This document shows positions 53,881 through 64,000 of a DNA stretch of 64,000 nucleotides, in pieces. The notes beneath the pieces were generated by a model that saw nothing but the letters and a program-made list of their open reading frames with translations, made no database searches and was not told where the DNA came from. The stretch spans positions 170,946,310 to 171,010,309 of the forward strand of contig CP136064.1 in NCBI GenBank assembly GCA_032622095.1, in the 5' to 3' direction. The position numbers were made by a program, and so were the translations under genes. Source of the stretch: Siphonodentalium dalli. Its lineage: Eukaryota; Mollusca; Scaphopoda; Gadilida; Siphonodentaliidae. The stretch's first letter is position 1; every line of letters starts with the position of its first letter.

Positions 53881-55315
53881 TACTCATAAGTGCAAATATA
53901 ATCATTATGGGGGGGGGGGCGTGGGGTCTCTGGGGGAATACGGAACATAGAAAATCTGATTTATTTGAACATTCCTTGGGTGTAACACATTTGAGGCATC
54001 AAACCTTTCGTACGCGATTGTGCAAATAAAACCCAGCAGGCTCTCGGGTTAATAGCCAGTTATGTTGGAAGGGCCACGTTAGAAGGTTTATCAATCTAAA
54101 CCTCCCCATTATATGAAAATGTCAAAGTGTATAATTGTATCTTTCTTCTGCTCATATTACCTGAAAATCCCTCAGAATTAATATAATACACCCTTACACC
54201 AGTTTGTTTTATAATTGAATGTCATTATTCCATTTAGTATAAAGAAAGGGCTAAATAATTCATCTCACATGGAGATACTTCGAATTGCGTAATGTCCATG
54301 ATATACCTGGATATACAGGGTATTATGCTTATCCGTGCATGCTTGACGAGTGTTTTTATCATATGGAAATTAAGGGAGGGGAAAATGACGCTTCGTTGGT
54401 GCAGGTAATATATGCGTACACAACAAAGAACAAATCGAGTACATGAGACATTGCGATTTAATGACCGTTTCATGCATAACATCGAGATGTCGAGCTATCA
54501 TGCAGGTGTTTTATGGGCTGAAACGTTGGAATCTCAATCATGAACCCCACGTAGCTATTAATTGTATGATGCTGCAATACTCGCTATATCTATATTTGCG
54601 AATGTTGGAAGAACCCGTTGTAAACTCGATGAAAACTCGAACCTAACATGGGGTGCAAATAGAAATTACTGGAAGGGGTGCATTTAGAAACTATAGGTGA
54701 ACACCCCTAACAGGGACCTCCAGCCACGTCCCTGCTAACTCGTGAGTTACACTGATTTAACACATCATAGCCTATACTATTAATGACATCAGAACATATA
54801 TGAAACACAAACAAACATACATGCTTTCACTCTTGCGCATGCACCCACACCCTAAAGATGATCCATGTGCCGGTCTGTCCGAATGATAATTGGGATATTT
54901 TCAAGCAGAAACGGTCAAAATGTGAAGCATATCATTCGCATCTTTGACATCCCAGCTCTGGTTTGTCGACATTTCATCGCAGGATCGATCTGCGGCTTTG
55001 ATACCCGAAGTTATGATGGGTACCCACACTTGGACTTAGCTAGTATTTTTGCGAACCGCTCTGCAGGTTGGACAATTTATGGTTAATTAAACATATATTT
55101 TTCTATTGATACACACATTATCCGCCATCTACGACTGATAATTATGGTTCAAACGAACCACCTAACGTCAGAATGTGTCTACTATTTATGATACAAGCGG
55201 AAATGAGTCGGAATTTCTATTAAAGTTATCGGGTGAGAGCAGGCTGTGGTCGCTATCTCATTGAGGGGATATTCCGCTTTGCGAAGTTATGTTTTAATAG
55301 TGGATATCACCCCAT
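53881..55315. other. Non-coding region
   Basis: No gene or named repeat recognised beyond a G-tract at ~53910. Confidence 0.5.
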
Positions 55316-55319
55316 TTAA

Positions 55320-55799
55320 AGGTACTCAATCCGAACAGAGGGTCCCCATCTCAACAGATTCCAACAACAACAATCCGATCAAAGGGTCCTATATTACTAT
55401 TTCTTTGGCTTTGGGGGTAAAAAATATTTGATTCGAGTCGAGGAACCCATCAAACAAAGCTCAGAGTTATTAGATATTGATTTTTGAAATTTGTTATTTA
55501 CTCGAGATGAGTACTAATAATTGCCTTCAACTGCCGTAATCTGCTCGGGATGTGTACACCAAAATCTATTCAAACCGACAAGGATGGATAACTCTAAAAT
55601 CAAGTGGTAATAATAACGCAATTTTGACTGAGTTCTGGGCCAGAAAGTATTCCCGATAATGAAAAACAATAGATTTCTAAAATCGATATATAACAAATCT
55701 GAGCTTTGATGGGTGACTTCCTCGACTCGAATCAAATATTTTTGACCCCCGAAGCCATTGAAATAGTAATTGAGAGGAGTTTTATCGGATTGAGTACCT
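55320..55799. mobile_element. TTAA-flanked fold-back MITE, copy 5
   Basis: TTAA at 55316-55319 and 55800-55803; ends AGGTACTCAATCCGA and TCGGATTGAGTACCT. It is the uninterrupted reference for copies 2 and 3, in the opposite orientation: CTTTGGCTTTGGGGGT left of centre and ACCCCCGAAGCCATTG right of centre. Confidence 0.93.
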
Positions 55800-55959
55800 T
55801 TAAGGACAAGGGGGTCGATACAATTTTCCTCCATTTACCATCACTCTGAAGTTAGCGGACGTAATTTCGTTGTGTTTTTGCTGTTTAACCATTCGGCAAA
55901 CCTCGTCAGATTCCGTCATCCTTGGCCCGCAGAGGTCACAGGTCGAGGAGTTCAGAATG

Positions 55960-56115
55960 GCTGTTTAACGTCAAGAAAAATTATCAATGGAAGCATCCGG
56001 CATCCGATATATGTGCCCAACGTCATCCGGCGTACGGTGGTCTCCATGACATCCGGAATACGCCATAACAGACCCCGCATCCGGCGTACGAAAAGGGGGG
56101 TCGTCACCCTCATAT
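55960..56115. repeat. GCATCCGG-rich repeat, right-end type
   Basis: GCATCCGGCATCCG and CATCCGGAATACGCCATAAC precede GGGGGGTCGTCACCCTCA, the inverse of the end at 48862. Confidence 0.6.
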
Positions 56116-56392
56116 CTCATCAATGAAAAATATATTCATTAAAATTTATTTGTACAAATTGTAGTCCCGGAACGAGGTTACAGTGGTATTAATGAAGAAG
56201 CCATGTGATGTAGGTCTCTGTTCAACGAAACATGCTATAATTATGGCAAGCGTTAAAATTAGACGAGAATCAGCGAATCAATTCTCATAATGATTCTCTC
56301 GAAAATCTTCAGTGTTTTATGACTTAATTTTTTTTAAATGCATTTATTCAAATTCAATGAAGCATGCTACATACATGACTATTATAATTCAG

Positions 56393-56542
56393 TTATTGTG
56401 GTGGATTGACGGTAACATGGTGTGACATTGACGGCTTGGAGTTTAGCCTGTTTAGGTTCAACTGAGTCGCAAAGCGACGAGGTTGAACATACGCTCCAAG
56501 CCGTCAATGTCACACCATGTTACCGTCAATCCACCACAATAA
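56393..56542. repeat. Perfect 49-bp inverted repeat with structured loop
   Basis: 56393-56441 (TTATTGTGGTGGATTGACGG...) is exactly complementary to 56494-56542. The 52-nt loop contains a second hairpin: GTCGC-AAA-GCGAC inside TTCAAC/GTTGAA. No target duplication recognised. Confidence 0.95.
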
Positions 56543-58180
56543 CGTATATGTTCTGCGCACAGTCCTGGTCATTCTTAGAAATTTAACATTTAGTCCGAAG
56601 AATGATCACCAGAAAATGTCAAAATCTCCTATCGATCTCGCCATAACGTTGTTCAACGTAAATGATGTCATGAAAAAAGCAGGCCAGCGAGAGACGATGA
56701 AACGGTTGTCTTGGTTTCCCTTATGTTGACGGCTCGAGGCGTTAACATGGGATATGTTGCACGGCTCCCTGACCAATCAACGACGCGGTTTCTTACTAGA
56801 GGCGGAACATATAAAATTTAATTGGACAAATAATCGTTAATACATGTAATTGTAGTGGCCATTAAGTTCTTATTTTTTCTCAGTATTTCTTCTAGTCAAT
56901 ATTGAAGCCAATAAGCATATACCAGCAGTCCCGTACATGGCTACATACAAAAACATAAAACATTTGCATGTCAGCAGTACTGGTATAGAATTATCTATCA
57001 TTGCGCCCACAATTTGACCATGTCCTGGGACAGATCTTAAAATACGACAGGCAGCATCTCAGGCCAATCGGTAGAAGACGACCCGTGATATACAACATAT
57101 TTGCCAAAGGTTATCAAGGCGCTATTTTTACTGATACAATGTGTAGAATTATTATAAGACAAATATAGTTTCAATGGCATCCGTACCAAAGCTAAATTCC
57201 ACCATTTGCCGGCTTTCTTTATATCGTTATCAGTGTCAGATGATGATATTTTCCTGCATAAGTTTGTCACCCGCAATTTTGTACCAGCTCAGTCGACTCT
57301 AAAGGGGCATGTCATAACCAATACAGAGCATTCCATATACTAGTATGCTTAGTTCAAATATGTATGAAAATTGGTACATATATGTTCACATGACCAGGGG
57401 AATATCATGGGATAGGCACCTCTGACCTCAGATGACTACTTAAAGGGGGACTAATAAATTGCATGATCAATAAAGAGCAATTGACGCGTTAGATTAGATT
57501 TCAAATTTTCCTTTAATATTAATATTAATAACCAGGTTTTATATTATTAACCAATTACTTGCTCTAACACGCTTGGTATAATATTACCCCAGTCATTTGT
57601 ACAAACCAACCAATGAACTGGCTGGCTGCAGCCATTGCAGGCACTGCTCTAGTTTGATCAGAACATGCTCTGATACTCATCAGCATGACAAGCTGACTGG
57701 TACTCTTTTAATGCATGAGTGATGCTAAGCTGACACAGTACGGGCGACTTTTCTCAAGGGTCACAATTTTGCGCGGGTTTTGAAATAGCGAGCAAGCCGA
57801 CAATTGCATGTCGCTCAAAGCCGCCAAGCCATTGCTAAAAGGGAGAAAACTTAACAAAAGCTCTTGGGCTTGTTGTTTAATCCCTTTTCCAATCCATCAA
57901 TCATTTATCCTATTCTATTTTTATTGTCAACACTTTGTCAAATGTATATATGTTATTATGATTGGAATAAATATGTTTACACTAAGTGGAGACTCAATGA
58001 CCAGCAACAGCCTGCGAACCTATATCAATGTGTTTACAGCGTATACAAGTTTGATGCGCTAACCAACTGAGCTCTTTGTTAGTAAATAGTATGGTTATAA
58101 ATACCGAAGCTGTGTAAATAAAAATATATATGGTACTTCGCTTCACTCCTCTCTTTCATTTTGGCTAATGTATACGTAAT
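56543..58180. other. Non-coding region
   Basis: No gene seen. A second short hairpin (GGTCATTCTT / AAGAATGATCACC) lies at ~56569-56613. Confidence 0.5.
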
Positions 58181-58186
58181 ACGTGT

Positions 58187-58620
58187 ACACAGAACGACAC
58201 AATGTGTAAATGGGTTTTTAGCTCACCTGAGACGAAGTCTCCGGTGGAGCTATAGTCATCACTCCCCGTCCGTCGTCCGTCCGTCCGTCCGTCAAGAAAA
58301 TGATCTTCTCCGCCAAAACTGTAAGACGGAATGGGTTCATATTTGGTGTGGATGTTCCCTAGGTGAATCATATTAATATTTGTTCAAATGAGGTCATCAG
58401 GTCAATTATTTGAGAAAGCAGGGCCACAACTCTTTCCCTCCATAGTAATTCTTTTAAACATCTTCTCAAATACCATCAGGCCAAATGGGTTCATATTTGG
58501 TATGAAGGATCCTTGGTTGACTGGGGTTCAGATTTGTTCAAATGAGGTCACTGGGTGAAATGTGGGTGGGGCCAGGGACATAACTGAAAAAAAAATTCAG
58601 ATTAAACTTTTTAACCAAAA
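58187..58620 (+). repeat. Mollusc-type dispersed repeat (AGCTCACCTGAG ... (GTCC)n)
   Basis: AGCTCACCTGAGACGAAGTC, GGAGCTATAGTCATCACT and GTCGTCCGTCCGTCC are followed by two related ~115-bp blocks carrying GGGTTCATATTTGGT and TTGTTCAAATGAGGTCA. Repeats of this form are abundant in bivalves (memory, not searched). Confidence 0.7.
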
Positions 58621-59080
58621 CAGAAAAGAATAGAAAAGAAATGATATATTAAAAAATAAAAGAATATTTAAAAAAACTGGAATTGTTTATTTTATTAAAA
58701 TATTTTAAAAAAAATTAAAAAATTGTATTTAACTCCATGGTCAATTATATATATATATTGTTTAACATTTTTTGAAAATTGAAAAACTAATGCCATTACA
58801 TTTCTGAAGGTTGTGCCCCCTGGCCCTTCACTCAAGTGCACTGATTCTGCCACCTGGCCTGGTCCCAAAAATAAAATTTACTCAAATTCTTGACAGAATC
58901 ATTAATAAGAAGCAGTTACTTTGGCTGTAACTGTATGTGCTGGGTATGCCTACGCAATCATGTCAAATGAAATCTTGACATTTTTATAAACATTCCTTGC
59001 AGATCTGCTAGAAGTCATTAATTCCCAATCTATCATATCATGTATTGTTCAAATCAGGACAAATAATAGCATGTCTGTCA
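58621..59080. other. AT-rich spacer
   Basis: No gene seen; A/T-rich low-complexity sequence at 58610-58770. Confidence 0.5.
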
Positions 59081-59083
59081 TTT

Positions 59084-60560
59084 GCAGAATGAGGTCTCCA
59101 GAGGGTGAATTTAGTGATACTATCCCGCACAGCGGCCTAGCATCACCAAATTCACCCTCTGGAGACCTCATTCTGCTTAGGCCTCATCTTCTGGGAAGTA
59201 TCTATTGTATCAACGTTGTTAGTTTCATTTCCCTTCTAGGAAGTTTCCATATCCCCTAATTTGCAGAAGATAAATTCATAATTGAGGTGCCCAATGGGTG
59301 AACACCACCGACTTCAACTGGGTATTATTGATTGATTGATTGGGGTTTTATGTCGCTTTAGCCACTAAGGCCATATCACGACATTGCCAGATTTTAATGG
59401 TGGAGGAAATCCGCACACTTATGGCTAATCTAACAGTGATTTCAATGGCTGATAAACTCGTCGACCATGTGCGGCAAACCACCGGCCATCGGCAAGTAAC
59501 TGGCAACTTTCCCAGATAACGATTTCGAGTTACAAAGTCCACGATGGAAACATGTGGATTTGAACCCTTATCGCCAGCGCTGGAAGGCGAAACGGCTTGG
59601 AGTTGTAGCCCTAACCGATTGAGCCACCGAGGCCCCGACTTCAACTGGGGAACTTCAATCTTACCCTAGGTCTGCCATAGCAGTTGAAGGCCTTAGCAGA
59701 ATGACGTCCCCAGAGGGTGAATTTAGTGATGCTAGCCCACTGTGTGGGATAGCGTCACTAAATTCACGCTCTGAGGACCTCATTCTGCAAATGACAGACA
59801 CACTATTACACTATTTCAAGGCTTGATTGTATAATACATTGTGTTGCTTGAGGCCAGGCATGCACAATGTAGGAACAGACATGCTTTTAGTGATGCTATC
59901 CCACACAGTGGGCTAGCATCACCAAATTCACCATCTGAAGACCTCATTCTGCTTAGGCCTCATCTTCTGGGAAGTATCTATAGTAGCAAATTTACATTGT
60001 TGTTAGTTAAATTTCCCTTCTAGGAAGTTTCCATATGCCCTAATTTGCAGAAGATAAAATTCATAATTGAGGTGCCCAATGGGTGAACACCACTGACTTC
60101 AACTGGGAACTTCAATCTTATCCTAGGTGTGCCATAGCAGTTGAGGGCCTTAGCAGAATGAGGTCCCCAGAGTGTGAATTTAGTGATGCTAGCCCACTGT
60201 GCGGGATAGCATCACTAAATTCACCCTCTGAGGACCTCATTCTGCAAATGACAGACACACTATTACACTATTTCAAGGATTGATTGTATAATACATTGTG
60301 TTGCTTGAGGCCAGGCATGCACAATGTAGGAACAGACATGCTTTTAGTGATGCTATCCCACACAGTGGGCTAGCATCACCAAATTCACCATCTGACGGCC
60401 TCATATTCTGGGAAGTATCTATAGTAGCAAATTTACATTGTTGTTAGTTAAATTTCCCTTCTAGGAAGTTTCCATATCCCCTAATTTGCAGAAGATAAAA
60501 TTCATAATTGAGGTGCCCAATGGGTGAACATCACCAACTTCAACTGGGGAACTTCAATCT
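59084..60560. repeat. Tandem ~450-bp units, each with a ~93-bp hairpin
   Basis: Hairpins at 59084-59176, 59696-59788 and 60153-60245 pair GCAGAATGAGGTCYCCAGAG + GGTGAATTTAGTGAT with its inverse. Unit bodies share TGAGGTGCCCAATGGGTGAA and ACTTCAATCTTA (59652, 60108 and 60551). The first unit is partial and interrupted by a SINE at 59323. Confidence 0.88.
59323..59635 (-). mobile_element. tRNA-derived SINE, full-length, 14-bp target duplication
   Basis: On the minus strand it begins GGGGCCTCGGTGGCTCAATC (box A TGGCTCAATCGG) with box B GGTTCAAATCC about 50 bp on. A ~200-bp body follows, then a tail of (ATCA)n. Flanking direct repeats CGACTTCAACTGGG (59309-59322, 59636-59649) show LINE-type insertion into the tandem hairpin unit. 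Confidence 0.92.
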
Positions 60561-61160
60561 TATTTTAGGTTCTTAAAACGTCTTCTCAAGAGAGGTTGGA
60601 CTATTTAGCTTACATATAGTATGGAGGAATCAGGAGGATCCTTTCGTGACTGAGATTCTGATTTGTTAAAATGAGGTCAACCTGTCAATAAATGGCGGGC
60701 TATGGGGAGTTAACACTTTTGTGTCTAATAAAATCATTGAAATACCAAATTCATTAAAACATCTACCTTGGAACCATCTGACTGATTAGTCTGACATATA
60801 TGTATTGTGTTTTGGGTCCATGGATAATTTGGCTTCAACCATGTCTAAATGGTTTTAGAAAAAGGCGCTTGTGAGATTGTAAATTTCCAACAATTGAGAA
60901 AGTTTGAGGTGTCGGTTGTGAAATTCCAACCTAAGACTTGGGAGTCTGGAGCCCGGTCAGGAGGGGACTTGTTGAGCTGGAGGAGGGGGGTGATCAGTAG
61001 TGTACAGTTGGTAATTTCAAGGTGGATTTTCACCAATCTACATACTTGAAGTCTCTCTAGCCACATATCCTGTTTAAATCTACTTATTTTAAAGTGATTA
61101 TGAAAAGTGCTGACTGTTGTGGTCTCCAGCGACCCCACAGTCATTGACTGTCTTGTTTGA
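60561..61160. other. Non-coding region
   Basis: No gene seen; frames across 60845-61144 have no recognisable motif. Confidence 0.5.
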
Positions 61161-61164
61161 GTGA

Positions 61165-61216
61165 TGTCGCGGAAGGATAAAACGACAAGCGCCTCGAGTT
61201 ATATCCTTCCGCGACA
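61165..61216. repeat. 15-bp hairpin TGTCGCGGAAGGATA
   Basis: 61165-61179 is the exact inverse of 61202-61216. Just beyond, 61237-61267 is the inverse of 58187-58216 (ACACAGAACGACACA...ATGGGTTT). Confidence 0.88.
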
Positions 61217-61499
61217 GCACGAGTGCCATATCGACAAACCCATTTACACACTGTGTCGTTCTGTGTTTATTACACGCTTGTGTCCTAGAATCCGTGCATT
61301 AAAAATACAGGATTAGGTTTACTTAGGCTCATACAGGGCGTGTTTGTCATGTGTGATGATTCTTTTATTGAAATAGTTTCAGTTTGGTTTAAACAATATT
61401 TTATTTGAACTTAACAGAACAGAATTACAAACAATAAATACATGACATATAATTTTGGTGTAAACAATATTTATTTCAAAAAATCAAACATAACATAGA

Positions 61500-61731
61500 C
61501 ACAATATACATGTAGAAATATATAGATTTATGAAGAGGATTGGACAACAAGCAAAATGCTTTTTTAAAGTCCTCTCCTCGTGGAATAAATGTTACCTCAA
61601 GTGACAAAAAATATCACTTGGGGTAAAGCAGACGGGATATATAGTTTTGATTGATTGGAATATTATTTAGGATTGAGATATGGTATAACATTGTAATACG
61701 TAAGTTAAGGGTGAGAAAGGGAATGAAATAG

Positions 61732-61777
<46 letters not shown>

Positions 61778-61965
61778 GGAAAGTGTGAAAGAGAGAGAGG
61801 TTTGACACAACATACATTCGATACAAGAAAACACAAAAAACATCCGTTCAGTGTTCAAAAATGGATTGGGCAACGAGCTTGGGGGCTTTTGTTAAGTCCT
61901 ATCCTCAGAAAATAAATGTTATTCCAATAGATACCATTGGGGTATAGCAGACGGTTTAATTCCGT
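61500..61965. repeat. Two diverged ~340-bp tandem units with a GA microsatellite
   Basis: GGATTGG(A/G)CAACRAGC, AAGTCCT.TCCTC, AATAAATGTTA and GGGGTA.AGCAGACGG occur at ~61538-61633 and ~61863-61954. Between them is (GA)n at 61735-61772. Confidence 0.75.
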
Positions 61966-62606
61966 ATGGTCCGAATAATAAAGTTTAGATGAAGGGATAG
62001 GAAAGAGAAAGGGAGTGCAGGTAGCGGTTGGAAAGGGATAGGTGAACTTACAATTAACAGCAGGATAAGATATGTCATAGAGAAATAAGAGAGGGTTGTA
62101 TCATGTTAAAATTGATCCCCATTTATTGTCACAAGCCAATGAAGAATCTGAATTCAAAACAAATTTGATCACGCTACGACCCAATTGGAGGGAATTTGAA
62201 AACGGCGGGTTATCATAATTATTTACATTCCATTAATGAGCTGTTTAGTTAATGTATTTAATAAATATTTAATAAGTGACGAAGTGTGTATGTACCATAA
62301 CTAATTATTCAATTATAGAGGGCGAAGTGCCATGGCTAAAAAAAAGTATCAGTTTCATGGTTGAGGCCAACGTTATGTACGTCACTTTACGTCAACGAGA
62401 TGCGTATGGAAAGTACGTTCCATACAGATTCATTAATATTGAACAGCAATAACACTGTACTTCTAGGAATAATCATGTAATAAAAATATATATGGTACTT
62501 CGCTTCACTCCCCTCTTTCATTTTGGCTAATGTATGGTATACAATACCAGCTAACTTGACAAACTGTCTTCCTTCCTGCACTCTTTCCCTCTTCCCTCTT
62601 CTGGAA
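61966..62606. other. Non-coding region
   Basis: No gene seen. 62484-62538 (ATATATATGGTACTTCGCTT...) is a direct repeat of ~58115-58172. Confidence 0.5.
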
Positions 62607-63390
62607 CCAGGGGGTGGGGAGAAAATTATTGTTCCGACACATATGCTAGGGGTGGTGGGTGTCAAAATAAGCCCAAAGCAATTTTTTCCATGACACCTTT
62701 TATTAGCTCAACTTACTTTGTAAGTTTGAGCTATTGCCATGGGTTGTCGTCCGTGTGTTTGTGTGTCAGTGTGTCCGTCAACAATTTCCTTTGGCGCGGG
62801 CTACAGGTCGTACCTTTGGTCTGATCTTTATGAAATTTGTCATGAATGTTGACATTGACATGTAGATGGGAACGAGTCATTTTGGAGTCATTCGGCCAAA
62901 AAACATGGCCGCTGGAGGCCATCTTTGATTTCAAAATTGAATCCATTGGCGCGGTCTACCGGTCGTACTGTTCGTCTGATCATCATGAAATTTGTTATGG
63001 ATGTTAATATTTACATGTAGATCGGAACGAGTGATTTTGGGGTCGTTCGGCCAAAAAACATGGCCGCCAGCCAGCCATCTTGGATTTTACTCTTTGCATG
63101 ACCAAATCCTTTGGCGCGGGCTACAGGTCGTAGCTATGGTCGGAACTTCATGAAATTTGCCATGGATGTTAAGAATGACATGTAGATGGGAACGAGTCAT
63201 TTTGGGGTCGTTCGACCAAAAAAGATGGCCGCCAGCAGCCATCTTGGATTTTACTCTTTGCATGACTAAATCCTTTGGCGCGCGCTACAGGTCGTAGCTT
63301 TGGTCGGATCTTCATAAAATTTGTCATGGATGTTAACAATGACATGTAGACGGGAACGAGTCATTTTGGGGTCATTTGGCCAAAAAACAT
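62607..63390 (+). repeat. G-rich repeat followed by four tandem ~160-bp units
   Basis: A CCAGGGGGTGGGGAGAAAAT head resembles the hAT-like element at 42916. Units with TTGGCGCGG start at 62791, 62945, 63111 and 63275 and carry ATGAAATTTG.CATGGATGTTAA, GACATGTAGATGGGAACGAG, TTCGGCCAAAAAACATGGCC and GCCATCTTGGATTT. The same phrases occur once inside the 42916 and 52821 elements. The fourth unit is cut at ~63390 by a LINE tail. Confidence 0.85.
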
Positions 63391-63620
63391 TGCCCCTTCT
63401 GTTTATGTGGGGAATTTGAGACAACTTACCACTATCTCTTTGAATGTACATTTGATCAAGAGCCCAGAAGAGAACTATATGACTCCCTACCAAATGTTGC
63501 CTTATCTGAGAATACACTAATGCAGGGGTCAAGGGAGCTTAGTCTTCGCGAAAACAAACAAATATGTAATGCAGTACAGACATATATTATGAAAACAAAA
63601 AGATTTCCATGATCTGTATG
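63391..63620 (+). pseudogene. 5'-truncated LINE: C-terminal end of the reverse transcriptase ORF
   Basis: The frame reads CPFCLCGEFETTYHYLFECT, then RRELYDSLPNVALSE, LMQGSRELSLRENKQICNAV and YIMKTKRFP, then TGA at 63610. The C-x-C-x7-H-x4-C motif and the TKRF-type end are the extreme C-terminus of Jockey/CR1-like LINE ORF2 proteins. The copy starts abruptly inside the tandem array, as expected for a 5'-truncated insertion. Confidence 0.85.
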
Positions 63621-64000
63621 GGTAACAAATTGCTTTGGATTCCGGCCGCGTTATGCGGCAGCACGATGTTCCCCATTATATATGTAGTACTAAATGTCTT
63701 CCGATAACGATTATTTTGTAAGTTACTTACTTGTCACTATCCTGTATATACGTGAAATGATTCTACATGAAGAATGCAGCGATATTCACAGTGAACCCCA
63801 TTGAAATAGGAATTGGCCATTGCGATTGACCCCCTCCCATGGAGCCTGACGCATGCATATTACTACGAGCATAATTTTCATCACGCAGCAACTATATTAT
63901 TGAAAACTCTGCCCCCTCCACTTTCTCACTCTCTCTCATTCTCTCTCCCTTTCTCTCTCTCTCAACTCTCTCTGCCTCCTGCTATCCCTAACACTATATT
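63621..64000. other. Non-coding, CT-rich toward the window end
   Basis: No gene seen; an imperfect (CT)n tract lies at about 63920-63985. Confidence 0.6.

Noticed and set aside
59348-59644. 98-codon minus-strand frame sharing a VSIVDFV-RNRYL stretch with one at 34344-34529
   Set aside because: Both are translations of the same SINE body; similarity reflects the SINE, not a protein family.
61733-61915. 60-codon plus-strand frame rich in Arg-Glu
   Set aside because: Translation of the (GA)n microsatellite.
63266-63532. Minus-strand frame covering the tandem array and LINE tail
   Set aside because: It is the antisense shadow of the plus-strand LINE C-terminus and of the array.

Overview
The window reads as a repeat-rich, AT-rich genome of a marine invertebrate, most likely a mollusc. 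This is inferred from the non-LTR retrotransposon families, a tRNA-derived SINE ending in (ATCA)n, and repeats beginning with AGCTCACCTGAG-like and (GTCC)n blocks that are familiar from bivalves. No conventional host gene is complete here. One possible host exon (SAM-domain-like, minus strand, about 15.8 kb) is the only non-mobile coding sequence I can argue for.

Layout. (1) 1-~10.7 kb: the right-hand part of a Polinton/Maverick (adintovirus-like) element with 13 genes, all on the plus strand and tightly packed: protein-primed DNA polymerase B (cut by the window edge), an unknown gene, packaging ATPase, three small or medium virion-like proteins, a chromodomain integrase, a two-pass membrane protein, minor capsid protein, a pVI-like basic protein, major capsid protein, a Cys/His protein and an adenain-type protease. 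Catalytic residues of polymerase, ATPase, integrase and protease are all present. Together they supply replication, integration, capsid assembly, capsid maturation and packaging. (2) 10.77-11.32 kb: a head-to-head minisatellite palindrome fused to an ORF1/gag-like coding remnant. (3) 11.3-20.5 kb: non-coding DNA with a hAT-type MITE (8-bp target duplication), the possible SAM exon, and the first of five complete copies of a TTAA-flanked fold-back MITE. (4) 20.5-29.9 kb: one CR1/L2-like LINE (minus strand) split by a 7.49-kb element with ~560-bp terminal inverted repeats and a 3-bp target duplication; removing the element rejoins the LINE reading frame. (5) 30.8-44.1 kb: three further LINEs (plus, minus, minus). 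They are cut by MITEs, by a 500-bp insertion and, at 42.5-44.0 kb, by a nest in which two elements sit inside a MITE that sits inside a LINE. (6) 45.6-48.6 kb: a degenerate ~30-bp repeat, then an 11-unit ~165-bp satellite. (7) 49-64 kb: MITEs, long perfect hairpins, tandem hairpin units carrying an inserted SINE, an orphan tandem array and a 5'-truncated LINE tail.

The most notable items are the apparently intact Polinton with protease-site-bearing small proteins, the 7.5-kb long-TIR element whose insertion can be read to the base, and the nested insertion history around 38.6-44.1 kb. Family names rest on motif recognition by eye; no database search was possible.
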